Source: JAUSIF01 sp963711595 (lineage in GTDB: Bacteria; Pseudomonadota; Alphaproteobacteria; Rhizobiales; Xanthobacteraceae). From it: DNA of 64,000 nt. The stretch covers positions 682,001 to 746,000 of the forward strand of contig CAVQER010000007.1 of assembly GCA_963711595.1 (NCBI GenBank), read 5' to 3'. Made by a program: the position numbers and the translations under genes. The notes under the pieces were generated by a model. It made no database searches. It was not told the origin of the DNA and saw nothing but the letters and a program-made list of their open reading frames with translations. Shown here one piece after another: positions 41,637 through 50,797 of this stretch (position 1 is the stretch's first letter; each line of letters starts with the position of its first letter).

Positions 41637-42662
41637 GTGCGGATTTTGATCACAGGTACAGCCGGATTCATCGGGTTCCATCTGGCGAAGCGCCTGCTCG
41701 CCGACGGACATGTCATTGCCGGGGTGGACGGGCTCACCTCCTACTACGATGTGAATCTCAAGAAGAAGCGGCACGAGATTCTCGCGCGTTCCAACCATTT
41801 CACTGCGCACGTCGCAATGCTCGAGGATGAGAGACGATTGGAATCGATTTTCGACGCGGCGCAGCCGGATGCTGTAGTTCATCTCGCCGCACAAGCGGGC
41901 GTGCGCTACAGCTTGGAGAATCCGCGCGCGTACATCGATTCAAATATCGTTGGCACGTTCAATGTCCTCGAACTACTCCGACGCGCATTGCCCAAACACC
42001 TGATCCTTGGCTCGACCAGCTCGATCTACGGTGCGAACCAAGACGTACCGTTTCAAGAGAACGACCGGGCCGATCATCCGCTCACGCTTTATGCCGCGAC
42101 CAAGAAAGCAACCGAGTTGATGGCGCACAGCTATGCGCATCTTTGGGAAATTCCCACGACCGCGCTCCGCTTCTTCACGATCTACGGACCGTGGGGGCGA
42201 CCGGACATGGCTCTGTTCAAGTTCGTAGATGCGATCGCAAACGGCCGGCCGATCGACATCTATGGAGAAGGACGCATGTCGCGCGACTTCACGTATGTCG
42301 ACGATCTTGTTGAAGCCATTGTGCGTTTGTTGCCGTGCGTTCCTTCGCGCGAATCCGGTCACCAAACCGACGACGCAGATTCCTTGAGTCCGATAGCGCC
42401 TTTTCGCATCGTCAATGTAGGGCGCAGCCAGCCGATTGCGCTGCTCGATTTCGTCGAGGCAATCGAACGCAAGCTCGGAAAAAAGGCAATTCGCAACCTC
42501 TTGCCGATGCAGCAGGGCGATCCGCCGGTAACCTTTGCGAGCACCGATCTTCTGGAGCGGCTGACAGGCTACCGGCCGACAACGCCGGCTGAGGAAGGTG
42601 TCGCGAAGTTCGTCGACTGGTATCGCGAGTACTTCAACGATCAGCGGTCAAAAGGGGCATAG
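41637..42662 (+). CDS. NAD-dependent epimerase, UDP-glucuronate 4-epimerase-like
   Basis: A 341-residue short-chain dehydrogenase/reductase. It has the Rossmann motif GTAGFIGFHLAKRLL at the N-terminus, catalytic Ser-Ser (LGSTSSIYG) and YAATKKATE with the catalytic Tyr-Lys. The RFFTIYGPWGRPDMALF motif is typical of UDP-glucuronate 4-epimerases that make UDP-galacturonate for capsule or lipopolysaccharide. The start is GTG 41637. It opens the surface-glycan island. The exact sugar is inferred from the sub-family. Confidence 0.85.
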   Translation: MRILITGTAGFIGFHLAKRLLADGHVIAGVDGLTSYYDVNLKKKRHEILARSNHFTAHVAMLEDERRLESIFDAAQPDAVVHLAAQAGVRYSLENPRAYIDSNIVGTFNVLELLRRALPKHLILGSTSSIYGANQDVPFQENDRADHPLTLYAATKKATELMAHSYAHLWEIPTTALRFFTIYGPWGRPDMALFKFVDAIANGRPIDIYGEGRMSRDFTYVDDLVEAIVRLLPCVPSRESGHQTDDADSLSPIAPFRIVNVGRSQPIALLDFVEAIERKLGKKAIRNLLPMQQGDPPVTFASTDLLERLTGYRPTTPAEEGVAKFVDWYREYFNDQRSKGA

Positions 42663-42738
42663 GACGAGCCCCTATAAGTCTGTGGTCCGGCAGGGCCTTC
42701 CCTGCTATCAGTTCCCGCTTCCCGCCCTTGGCTTTCAC

Positions 42739-43785
42739 ATGACTCAATCGGTTTATCGCAGCTTCAAGCAGCCAGTTCCCGATCTCGCTGACGCGTCTGT
42801 CATGGTAACGGGCGGCACTGGCTCCTTTGGTCGCGCCTTCTGCGGCCAGTTGCTTGCCGAAACGCCGCCGCGACGGCTCATTGTGTTTTCACGTGACGAA
42901 CAGAAGCAGGAGACGATGGCGCGCGATCTCGAGCGCGCATACCCGAAGCTCGTCGACCGGCTGCGCTTCTTTATCGGAGACGTACGCGACGTCTCTCGGC
43001 TCGAAATGGCGATGCGCGAGGTGGACTATGTGGTGCACGCGGCGGCGCTCAAGATCGTACCGCTGGCGGAATACAATCCATTCGAGTGCGTGCTCACAAA
43101 TATCCACGGGGCAGAAAACGTTGTAACCGCGGCGCTGCGCACTTCGGTAAAGAAGGTCGTAGCGCTATCGACGGATAAGGCGGCAAATCCGATCAATCTT
43201 TACGGCGCAACAAAACTTGCTTCCGACAAGATCATGGTGGCGGCGAACAATTTGTCGGGCAAGCACGGCGCGCGCTTCGCGGTCGTACGCTATGGAAACG
43301 TTATTGGCTCTCGCGGTTCCGTTGTGCCGTTCTTCCAGGACCTCGTTCGGCGAGGCGCGAAGGCAATCCCTATCACCGATCCGCGCATGACGCGGTTTTG
43401 GATAACGCTCGAGCAGGGCGTGGCGTTCGTCCTTTCCTCACTTGCTCTCATGCGGGGCGGCGAGATCTTCGTACCCAAGATTCCTTCAATGAAAATCGTT
43501 GATCTCGCTCATGCGGTCGCACCGGGTCTGCCGCATGAAATTGTCGGTATTCGGCCCGGGGAGAAGCTGCACGAGGTGATGATTACCGAGGACGATGCGC
43601 ATATGACGCTGCAGTTCGACGACCGGTACGCGATCTGCCCCGCGATGCCTGCCTGGAAGCGAGATCATCTCGATGCGGCCGGTGCAAAGCCTGTTGCAGA
43701 CGGGTTCCGCTATTCCTCCGACGAGAACGTCGAATGGCTCGACGGCAGATCGCTGATCAACATGATCGAGCGCAAGGCCGCTTGA
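42739..43785 (+). CDS. pseB: UDP-GlcNAc 4,6-dehydratase (inverting) PseB
   Basis: A 348-residue SDR dehydratase: VTGGTGSFGRAFCGQLL, AALKIVPLAEYNPFECVLTN, ALSTDKAANPINLYGATK (catalytic region near residue 145) and VRYGNVIGSRGSVVPFF. PseB makes the first pseudaminic acid intermediate from UDP-GlcNAc. It is directly followed by pseC, 18 bp on. The start at 42739 is chosen because the earlier frame runs through the preceding gene; an alternative is slightly downstream. Confidence 0.92.
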   Translation: MTQSVYRSFKQPVPDLADASVMVTGGTGSFGRAFCGQLLAETPPRRLIVFSRDEQKQETMARDLERAYPKLVDRLRFFIGDVRDVSRLEMAMREVDYVVHAAALKIVPLAEYNPFECVLTNIHGAENVVTAALRTSVKKVVALSTDKAANPINLYGATKLASDKIMVAANNLSGKHGARFAVVRYGNVIGSRGSVVPFFQDLVRRGAKAIPITDPRMTRFWITLEQGVAFVLSSLALMRGGEIFVPKIPSMKIVDLAHAVAPGLPHEIVGIRPGEKLHEVMITEDDAHMTLQFDDRYAICPAMPAWKRDHLDAAGAKPVADGFRYSSDENVEWLDGRSLINMIERKAA

Positions 43786-43803
43786 GCGCTGCGCGAGATC
43801 GCG

Positions 43804-44982
43804 ATGAGCAGGGGTTTTCTTCCCTACGGCCGACAGGCAATCGAAGACGACGACGTCGCCGCGGTCGCGGCCGCTCTTCGCGCTGATTTTCTTACGACCG
43901 GTCCGCTCGTCGAACAGTTCGAACAGGCGTTCGCCGAGAAGACCGGTGCTACGCACGCAGTTGCCTGCAATTCGGGAACGGCCGCGCTGCATCTTGCGGC
44001 GCTGGCGCTCGACCTCAAGTCAGGCGATGCGGCTGTCGTGCCCGCAATCACGTTTCTTGCGACCGCTAACGCGGTGCGAATGACCGGCGCCGAGGTCGTG
44101 TTCGCCGATGTCGATGCGGAAACGGGGCTGCTGTCGCAGGAAACGCTCGATGCCGGCTTCAGCCGCGCCGATAAAGCTCGTCTGCCGGTTCGTGCGGCAT
44201 TTCCGGTGCATCTCAACGGCCAGGTTTGTGATCTGGTTGAGCTTGCCGAGGTTGCCGATCGCCGCCAGGTGCGCCTCGTCGAAGATGCTTGCCACGCACT
44301 CGGCGTGCACAATGTCGGGGCAGCGCAACATTCGGCCGCCGCTTGTTTTTCGACCCATCCTGTCAAAGCGGTTACGACCGGCGAGGGCGGCGTCGTCACA
44401 ACGCGCAGCGCTGAGATGGCGGAACGGATGCGCCGACTGCGGTCGCACGGGATGAATCGCGACAGCAACTCATTCGTCGACCGGGCAGAGGGCTTTGAGG
44501 GTAAAAATTCAAATCCTTGGTACTACGAAATGACGGAGATCGGCTGGAATTATCGTCTCCCAGACATTCTCTGCGCGCTCGGCCTCGCGCAACTCAGTAA
44601 ACTCGAGCGTTTTCATGAGCGACGACGCGAACTTGCTGCCAGGTACGACAAATTGTTGGCTCCGCTGTCTCCTGTGATCCATCCGGTGTCACGAGGAAAC
44701 GTCGAGCATGGTTGGCATCTCTACGTCATTCACGTTGATTTCCCTGCACTCGGCACGACACGCGCGGACTTCATGAATGCATTGCGCGACGCAGGTATCG
44801 GCAGCCAGGTACACTATGTCCCGCTGCACAGGCAGCCTTACTATCGCGATCGATACGGAGACATCGCGTTGCCGGGAGCGGACGCGTACTACGAAAGATG
44901 TTTGTCAATTCCGCTGTTCCCGACAATGCGGGACGACGACGTGGAGCGCGTCACGGCCGCGCTTGCGCGGCTAGCTGGTTGA
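43804..44982 (+). CDS. pseC: UDP-4-amino-4,6-dideoxy-N-acetyl-beta-L-altrosamine transaminase PseC
   Basis: A 392-residue PLP aminotransferase of the DegT/DnrJ/EryC1 type: FLTTGPLVEQFEQAF, ACNSGTAALHLAAL, VEDACHALG and FSTHPVKAVTTGEGG with the PLP lysine near 188, then QVHYVPLHRQPYY. It adds the 4-amino group to the PseB product. Its stop overlaps the convergent wbqC-like gene by 12 bp. Confidence 0.92.
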   Translation: MSRGFLPYGRQAIEDDDVAAVAAALRADFLTTGPLVEQFEQAFAEKTGATHAVACNSGTAALHLAALALDLKSGDAAVVPAITFLATANAVRMTGAEVVFADVDAETGLLSQETLDAGFSRADKARLPVRAAFPVHLNGQVCDLVELAEVADRRQVRLVEDACHALGVHNVGAAQHSAAACFSTHPVKAVTTGEGGVVTTRSAEMAERMRRLRSHGMNRDSNSFVDRAEGFEGKNSNPWYYEMTEIGWNYRLPDILCALGLAQLSKLERFHERRRELAARYDKLLAPLSPVIHPVSRGNVEHGWHLYVIHVDFPALGTTRADFMNALRDAGIGSQVHYVPLHRQPYYRDRYGDIALPGADAYYERCLSIPLFPTMRDDDVERVTAALARLAG

Positions 44983-45702
44983 GAGACGGATCGAGGCGGC
45001 GGGAGTCAGTCGCGTGCCCCGCGTCAGAATCTCAAGACTCGAACTGCCGCAATTCAGCAGCAAGTCGACGGCAGAGAGATGGGAGATGAAGTCCCCGTGC
45101 AACTGAGGGTAAGTGGGATGCGCATAGTCGTCATAGAGAAGCTCAATCCCGGCACTCTCAAATGCGTCGCTACCCTCGAGATAGTCGTGCGATCCCATTG
45201 GCGAAATATACGTTCCCGCGCCGCGCGCCTCGCAAATTGCAGCAAGTCGATCTTCGCGCTTTCCTGAGAGTTGCAGGGTAGAGCTGCGCAGCAGCGTTGT
45301 ATTGATCCCGAGGGCGGATCGCAGCCTTTCGATCAGGGCGATCGTGTAGTCGGCCAGCTGCGGTGTTTCACGACCGATCAGCTGACTTATTGCCGTCCAA
45401 TGTTCGCCGAAATGGTCGGCTTCAGCGTATGCGGTCTCGATCGCCCGAATGTGTTTGCCGGCGAAGCCGCTGGACCAGTCGATTTGGACGCGATCGATCG
45501 GCGTATCCAAAACTCCTGTGCGGTGGACCGAAACCGTCAGCGTAAGTGAGCCAGACGTCCCCTTGATGCGGTTGCGCTGCTGCCACGACTTTCGAGCAAA
45601 TTGGGCATCATCGAGAAAGACGAACTCATCGACGGATGCCATCAACGCAAAATAGCCGATCCATGGCAGGTAGGTCGGCTGCATGATCGCAATTCGTTTC
45701 AC
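44971..45702 (-). CDS. WbqC-family protein
   Basis: A 243-residue protein beginning IAIMQPTYLPWIGYFALM, the WbqC signature, with DDAQFARKSWQQRNRIKG soon after. WbqC-like proteins occur in O-antigen and other surface polysaccharide clusters, with no settled activity. Its start overlaps the pseI stop (ATGA), so it is the last gene of the minus-strand operon pseF-pseG-MT-MT-pseI-wbqC. Confidence 0.87.
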   Translation of the reverse strand: MKRIAIMQPTYLPWIGYFALMASVDEFVFLDDAQFARKSWQQRNRIKGTSGSLTLTVSVHRTGVLDTPIDRVQIDWSSGFAGKHIRAIETAYAEADHFGEHWTAISQLIGRETPQLADYTIALIERLRSALGINTTLLRSSTLQLSGKREDRLAAICEARGAGTYISPMGSHDYLEGSDAFESAGIELLYDDYAHPTYPQLHGDFISHLSAVDLLLNCGSSSLEILTRGTRLTPAASIRLSTS

Positions 45703-46772
45703 GAACCACGCCGTCCCCCGGCGGCGCGCAAGTGTTCGGCCTTAAGCGGCGTCCCGCGGGCAAGATCGATGGCCGCAACGCTCCCGATGACCTGGTCATA
45801 GAACTTCGGCGCAAGGCCGAAGCCTGGCCGGATCGCTCGCACGTTCTGTGCGGTAAACGGCTCGCCGGCGCGGACGTCTGCGACGACGTAGAGCGATCGC
45901 CTATAGTCCAAGTGTACTTTTTCGCTAGGCTGTAGCTCGTATGTGATGCCGCCGATCGCTTCCCATCCTTCGCGTACCTGGGTGCAAAGGACGCGAAAAT
46001 CCTCAGGTTCGAGCGAGAAGTGCGCATCGGGACCGCCTTCCTCGCGATCGAGAACGATATGCTTCTCGATGATCGACGCGCCAAGAGCCGCCGCCGCCAC
46101 TGCGACGCCTGTCCCGAGCGAGTGATCTGATAGACCGGACACGACGCCGAGCATTTCCGATATGTGGCGGATCATCGACAGATTGGATTCGCTTGGAAGC
46201 GACGGATAGCCGCTTACACAGTGCAGGACGGCGATTTGCGTCGCGCCGCAGCTCCGTGCGTATCCTACCGCTTCAGCGATCTCCTCCCGGTTCGCCATTC
46301 CAGTCGAAATGACCATAGGTTTGTTCGTGCGAGCGACCGCGCGAATTAACGGCAAGTCGACGATTTCCGGTGAGGCAATCTTGTACGCCGGAGTGCCGAT
46401 CTGCTCCAGGAACTGGATCGCCGTTAGGTCAAATGGCGTGCTGAAGATCGCAACTCCCAATTCGCGGGCGCGAGCGAACAGGGGGGCATGCCATTCCCAC
46501 GGCGTGTGGGCCTCCTCGTAGAGGTCGTGGAGGTAGCGTCCCTGCCAAGGGCCGGCGTCGATTTTGAAGCCCGGCCCCTCATGACGAAGCGTCATTGTAT
46601 CCGCCGTGTAAGTCTGGAGTTTGACTGCGTCGGCTCCAGCGTCCGACGCACGGCCGATGAGCTCCATCGCTCTTTCGATCGACCCATTATGGTTTGCCGA
46701 GATTTCCGCAACCACGTAGGGCGGATACTTGGTGCCGATCTTGCGTCCGGCTATTTCGAACTCGGCCGGCAT
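45699..46772 (-). CDS. pseI: pseudaminic acid synthase PseI
   Basis: A 357-residue NeuB-family synthase. It has a TIM-barrel part (VVAEISANHNGSIERAMELI, DAVKLQTYTADTMT, FSTPFDLTAIQFLEQI, ALGASIIEKHIVLDREEGGPD in parts) and a C-terminal SAF domain (RRSLYVVADVRAGEPFTAQNVRAIRPG, in parts). It condenses the free 2,4-diacetamido sugar with phosphoenolpyruvate. The WEWHAPLF and EGGPDAHFS features favour PseI over sialic or legionaminic synthases. It overlaps neighbours on both sides. Confidence 0.92.
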   Translation of the reverse strand: MPAEFEIAGRKIGTKYPPYVVAEISANHNGSIERAMELIGRASDAGADAVKLQTYTADTMTLRHEGPGFKIDAGPWQGRYLHDLYEEAHTPWEWHAPLFARARELGVAIFSTPFDLTAIQFLEQIGTPAYKIASPEIVDLPLIRAVARTNKPMVISTGMANREEIAEAVGYARSCGATQIAVLHCVSGYPSLPSESNLSMIRHISEMLGVVSGLSDHSLGTGVAVAAAALGASIIEKHIVLDREEGGPDAHFSLEPEDFRVLCTQVREGWEAIGGITYELQPSEKVHLDYRRSLYVVADVRAGEPFTAQNVRAIRPGFGLAPKFYDQVIGSVAAIDLARGTPLKAEHLRAAGGRRGS

Positions 46773-47452
46773 CAGTCGACTCTCCGTCCGGCAATCGCGC
46801 GGTTCCTCGGTAGAGGAAGGTCCGCCTTGTACACATACATCGAGAATTCGTATGGGATCACATTGTCCTTCAGGAGATAGTCGTGACGAAGGACGACGCG
46901 TGGCGAAAGTTTCGTCTTGCAGAAATCGAACATCGCGGCCGGATCAAGATAATTCAATTGGTCGTCAAAATAGTCGACGTAGGTCGAAAGGGCGTTGAAT
47001 GCGAGACCCTTTCTGACGCTTGCAAAAAGAAGACGGAGAATCTCATGGATGTAGTCGTTCGATCCGCTGTGGCGATTGTTGAAAACACCACTGACCAAAG
47101 CGTAGTCGAGCTCCTCTCCGACGCCATCAGCGAAGATGTCGCGGCATTCGAAACGGGCAGAAGGAAATTTCTTCCGCGCGGCAGCGATCAGCTCCGCGGC
47201 AACGTCGTAGCCGACATAGTCCCCCGCGAAGCCGTCCGCGAAGAGAAGTTGATACAACCTTCCTGTGCCGCACCCAAAATCCAGCACGCTCGCATGTCCC
47301 AAGTCTGCAATTTCGCACAGGACACGTAGTCGGCGATCTTGTGTCGCTTCATCCGACCATTGCGCGGCACACGGAGTATCGCCGTGCTCCCGATAGAGAC
47401 GGCCATAGTGGTTGACGTTGGCGCGGACGATGTCTTCGTGAGATGACGACAC
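46772..47452 (-). CDS. class I SAM-dependent methyltransferase in the pse operon
   Basis: A 226-residue protein with SAM motif ASVLDFGCGTGRLYQLL (near residue 55) and a following acidic turn (YVGYDVAAELIAAA). Two features (SGVFNNRHSGSNDYIHEIL and NALSTYVDYFD) look like a specific sub-family of surface-glycan methyltransferases. Its stop overlaps the pseI start by one base. Probably methylates the nonulosonate or a neighbouring sugar; target inferred only from context. Confidence 0.8.
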   Translation of the reverse strand: MSSSHEDIVRANVNHYGRLYREHGDTPCAAQWSDEATQDRRLRVLCEIADLGHASVLDFGCGTGRLYQLLFADGFAGDYVGYDVAAELIAAARKKFPSARFECRDIFADGVGEELDYALVSGVFNNRHSGSNDYIHEILRLLFASVRKGLAFNALSTYVDYFDDQLNYLDPAAMFDFCKTKLSPRVVLRHDYLLKDNVIPYEFSMYVYKADLPLPRNRAIAGRRVD

Positions 47453-47462
47453 GGATTACCCT

Positions 47463-48137
47463 TCAGCTCGCGCCAACTGTGACCATCCAGTTGTCCAGCG
47501 CGATTTTTTGACCTTTCTCAGTCGCAGTGTGGCGGTCGATCTGGACGAACGGGAAGGCGGCGTCGAACATCGCCACGACTTCGGCTTCAGTGAAACCGCG
47601 GCGGACAAAAGGATTGTCGGCGGCGCCGATGCGATAGTCCTTGTCGGTTGCGAAGAAGAAAAAGCCTGAGCCATTGGTGCGCAGGAGCCTGCCGATCCTG
47701 GGCATCGCCGCCTCAGGAACGCCCGGCAGACAACAATCGAGGACGCCGATGCTGATGATGAGGTCGAAGGAGTCCGCGGGGAACGGCAGATCGTCGAGGG
47801 ACGCTACCGCCGTCTCGGCCTTCAACCCGCGTTCGGCAAGGCGTTTCCTCGTCAGTTCGACGCCTGCCGGGGAGATGTCGCAGGCGGTGACGTCGAACCC
47901 TTCATCGGCAAGAAACAGCGTACTGACGCCGCCGCCGCAACCGAGGTCGAGCGCGCGCACGCCGTTTCGTCGCGCGGGGTCCGGGTAGCGGCGCAGGCAA
48001 AAGCGCACGACGTCATCGCGCGGATACTTCGGACCACCACTCGCGTTCCACCCGTCCCAGAAGCTCTGTTCGGCGGGCCGATCGCTTTCGGAAATCCCGC
48101 GCGTGCGGGCTGCATCTGATGTCGTCGATTCGTTCAT
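47463..48137 (-). CDS. class I SAM-dependent methyltransferase, second copy
   Basis: A 224-residue methyltransferase: VRALDLGCGGGVSTLFLADEG (in two parts), then CDISPAGVELTRKRL, FDLIISIGVLDCCLP and a C-terminal RHTATEKGQKIALDNWMV. Not closely similar to the neighbouring methyltransferase. Ten bp separate the two. Substrate unknown; operon membership suggests glycan tailoring. Confidence 0.8.
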   Translation of the reverse strand: MNESTTSDAARTRGISESDRPAEQSFWDGWNASGGPKYPRDDVVRFCLRRYPDPARRNGVRALDLGCGGGVSTLFLADEGFDVTACDISPAGVELTRKRLAERGLKAETAVASLDDLPFPADSFDLIISIGVLDCCLPGVPEAAMPRIGRLLRTNGSGFFFFATDKDYRIGAADNPFVRRGFTEAEVVAMFDAAFPFVQIDRHTATEKGQKIALDNWMVTVGAS

Positions 48138-48180
48138 TCGATAGTTCCCGGCGGTGATCGAATTTACTGCATCGAGGCGG

Positions 48181-49228
48181 TCATTGTCGTGCCTCCATCA
48201 GGGCACGCATTACACCGGCGGTCCGGCTCGACCCAAGGCCGTCGCAGAGCGAGAAGGCCGCTGCGGCCATACGGGCCAGGCGGGCTTTGTCGGCCGCCAA
48301 CGCCAAGATCTTCGCGATTGCATCGGCATCATCGAAGACTTCGTTGCCAACGATCTCGGATGCACCGGCTTTGGCGAACCGCGCGGAGATCTCGCGATAG
48401 TGCTCCAGGGGCACCAAAAGCGCTGACGGCAACCCCAGCGTACAGCGCTCCGAGCCACTCGTGCCCGCAAGACCGACCGCGAGGTCGGCGACTAGCATGA
48501 GGGAGCCCATGTCCTCGACGGCATGGCGCAACGTCATACGCTTTGCATGCTGGCCGACCAATGACGAGAGCTCCGTGCCAGGTTTCGCGCCCGTCACGAC
48601 ATCAATGACAAACGGCGGATCGCGCGCAAGGAGTGCGGCAAGGATGCGCGGCGTCAATCCGAAAGCATCGGTCCCGCCAAAGGACATTAGAACGCGCCGC
48701 GCCTCGTGCGTCCGGTCGCGCAGTTCCTTCGCCTCTGTGCGACGGCGTGTGAACTGATCGCGGACGAGCGCGTACTCGAGACCGAGCAGTAGAGCGCAGT
48801 GCCCTGGCACAAACGGCTCGTGAAGCGCGCGATCGGCTTCGGATTCGCGCCCGATGGTCTGGTCGAGCAACAGGTCACAGTCGTGGCGGCGGTCGGCGAA
48901 ATCGGCGATTGCGAGAATGTGCTTCGCCCACGCGCGGCAAGCGGATTTCGAACTGTTCGTCGCGGCCGTTGTGATCCACGACGAGCCAATCGACTGGGCC
49001 CCCGACAGCCGCGCGAATCTCCGCGGGTTCGTCAAGTGGGCTGCCTCCGACCCTGACGACCTGGTGATGAGCGAGCGCAGGCACCAGAGCTACGCTTTCG
49101 GAAGTCGCCGCGAATATCGTGCGCCATCCTTCGCGGGCCAATGCCTCGGCAAGCGCAAGCGATCGCGTGGTGTGACCGGCGCCGATTCTTGGCGATGCGT
49201 CGCAGCGAAAGAGGGCTGTCAAAGGCAT
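48181..49228 (-). pseudogene. pseG: UDP-2,4-diacetamido-2,4,6-trideoxy-altropyranose hydrolase PseG, frameshifted
   Basis: The first frame begins LTALFRCDASPRIGAGHTTRSLAL, the glycine-rich start of PseG with its catalytic His, and reaches VDWLVVDHNGRDEQFEI. The second frame continues AWAKHILAIADFADRRHDCDLLLDQTIGRE (in parts), then VLMSFGGTDAFGLTPRIL and VGLAGTSGSERCTLGLPS. Dropping one A of the + strand doublet 48939-48940 gives 348 residues, normal for PseG, which releases UDP from the diacetamido sugar. The start is 8 bp after the pseF-like stop. Confidence 0.87.
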
Positions 49229-49236
49229 TGGCAAAC

Positions 49237-49960
49237 TCACGTGCCAGGCACGCCGTGCATCGCATTGAGCTTGGCGATGGATGGATCGCGGCGCAGGACA
49301 TCGAGCACGTCTGCCATGAGCCCCCGGCTGCCCGCAGGGAGTGCGGCGAAGACAGCGCGAATGAATTCGAGGTCCTCCGGATAGTCGAGCACCCAACGCA
49401 GCTTCGCAAGCGACGGGTCACCGGAATGAAGGTTTGCGCGCTTTAGGTGCGGGGCGTTTATCAACCACGGCGTGACATGTTCGTGCTCTGACTCCTTTGT
49501 CGCTTTCCTCTCGGATTCCAGCAGCGCGTCCATGGTGAAGGCCTCGCAATCGAGGCCGATTGGATAGCTCGAACTCAAGCGCGTTGGAAGCGTAGTCGGC
49601 GCTTTCGCCGGCGCGCAGTTCGAGCAATGCGCCGACGACCTCAGGATCGATCAGCGGACAGTCCGAAGTAATGCGGACGACTATGTCTGCATTGACCGAT
49701 CTTGCCGATTTCACGTAGCGGGCGAGCACGTCAACTTCGCTACCGCGTGTAACGACGGCACCGGCGCGTTCCGCGACGGGCACAAGAACATCGTCGCGCT
49801 CGAGATCGGGAATCGAAGCAGCGACGACGTCCACGCCGCGTACGCGCAAGCAGCGGCCGATGACCTCTTCAAATACTGTGCGCGAACCGATACTCTGCAG
49901 CACCTTGCCGGGCAGCCGGGTTGAGCCGGTCCGGGCCTGCACGAGAATTGCGGTGGTCAC
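49237..49960 (-). pseudogene. SpsF-type cytidylyltransferase (PseF role), frameshifted
   Basis: The first frame starts TTAILVQARTGSTRLPGKVL, the SpsF/COG1861 nucleotidyltransferase signature, and has RITSDCPLIDPEVV. The second frame continues SYPIGLDCEAFTMDALLES, EHVTPWLINAP and LRWVLDYPEDLEFIRAVF. Deleting one A of the + strand doublet 49572-49573 yields 240 residues, normal length. In this operon it should activate pseudaminic acid with CTP, standing in for classical PseF. The GTG start has GGAG seven bases upstream. Confidence 0.85.
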
Positions 49961-50062
49961 GGCAGGGCTCCGGATGGTATAGCCGCCCGCCAAGAGCGGC
50001 ACTCAAAGAGACTCTGGCTGAGCAAGAACCGCGTGATTGCAGACCTTCAATGACATTGCGGA

Positions 50063-50716
50063 TTGACCCAAGTTCGAGAGGAATTTGAAGCGTTTCTCGA
50101 CCTACAGCTGGGCCTCGTAGGCCTGCAATTCTCGCGCTTTTCAGACGCGATGCCCGCGACCTACGCGGCGATCGAATCGCAGTTCGCGCTGATCCGCAAT
50201 CGCTACTATCGAGAGGGCGGCGAGCCGATCCTGCGTCTCGGACACAACGGACAATACACCGCGGTCCTGTATCGGCTTGCGAGAGCAGCATTCACCGATG
50301 GCGATCGGCTGACAGCCGACAAGGTTTATGCGCTCATGCGGATGGTAAGTGCGATCGATCTCTCCTACGAGGTCGAACTGCCCCTGCGCTGGTTCTGCGA
50401 TCACCCGCTCGCGTCCGTAATCGGACGCGGCAAATTCTCCAAGGACGCGTCGCTGGTGATCTCGCAGAACTGCAACATCGGAAACAATGGTGGCAAGTTT
50501 CCAGATGTGCGCGGCAATCTCTACATGTACCCCAACACCAGTCTCCTCGGAAAGGCGACAATTCAAGGCAATGTCGTACTGGCGAACGGGGCCTGCGTCG
50601 TTGACGCAGGGGCGCTAACCGATTGCATCGTGTTCGGACGTTCGCCCGAACTGACGATCAAGCCACTTGCCGAAGCGCGCTTCCTGGAAATGAGTTCCTT
50701 TGTGCATTCCAGGTAG
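50063..50716 (+). CDS. left-handed beta-helix (hexapeptide repeat) acyltransferase-like protein
   Basis: A 217-residue protein. The N-terminal half is helical (REEFEAFLDLQLGLVGLQF). The C-terminal half has hexapeptide turns (ASLVISQNCNIGNNGGKFPDVRGNLYMYPNTSLLGKATI in parts, VVLANGACVVDAGALTDCIVFG), as in serine and sugar O/N-acyltransferases. It starts at TTG 50063, the only in-frame start near the 5' end. Divergent from the pse operon. Since no GNAT-type pseH is present in the island, it may supply the 4-N-acetylation step; this is inference. Confidence 0.65.
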   Translation: MTQVREEFEAFLDLQLGLVGLQFSRFSDAMPATYAAIESQFALIRNRYYREGGEPILRLGHNGQYTAVLYRLARAAFTDGDRLTADKVYALMRMVSAIDLSYEVELPLRWFCDHPLASVIGRGKFSKDASLVISQNCNIGNNGGKFPDVRGNLYMYPNTSLLGKATIQGNVVLANGACVVDAGALTDCIVFGRSPELTIKPLAEARFLEMSSFVHSR

Positions 50717-50797
50717 GGGTCTCGGCGCTTGCTGGTGAAATATCGAGTCAATATAACACCCTGAGAAGTCCGTGAAGTCCGTCGCGGTGAACTGCGT

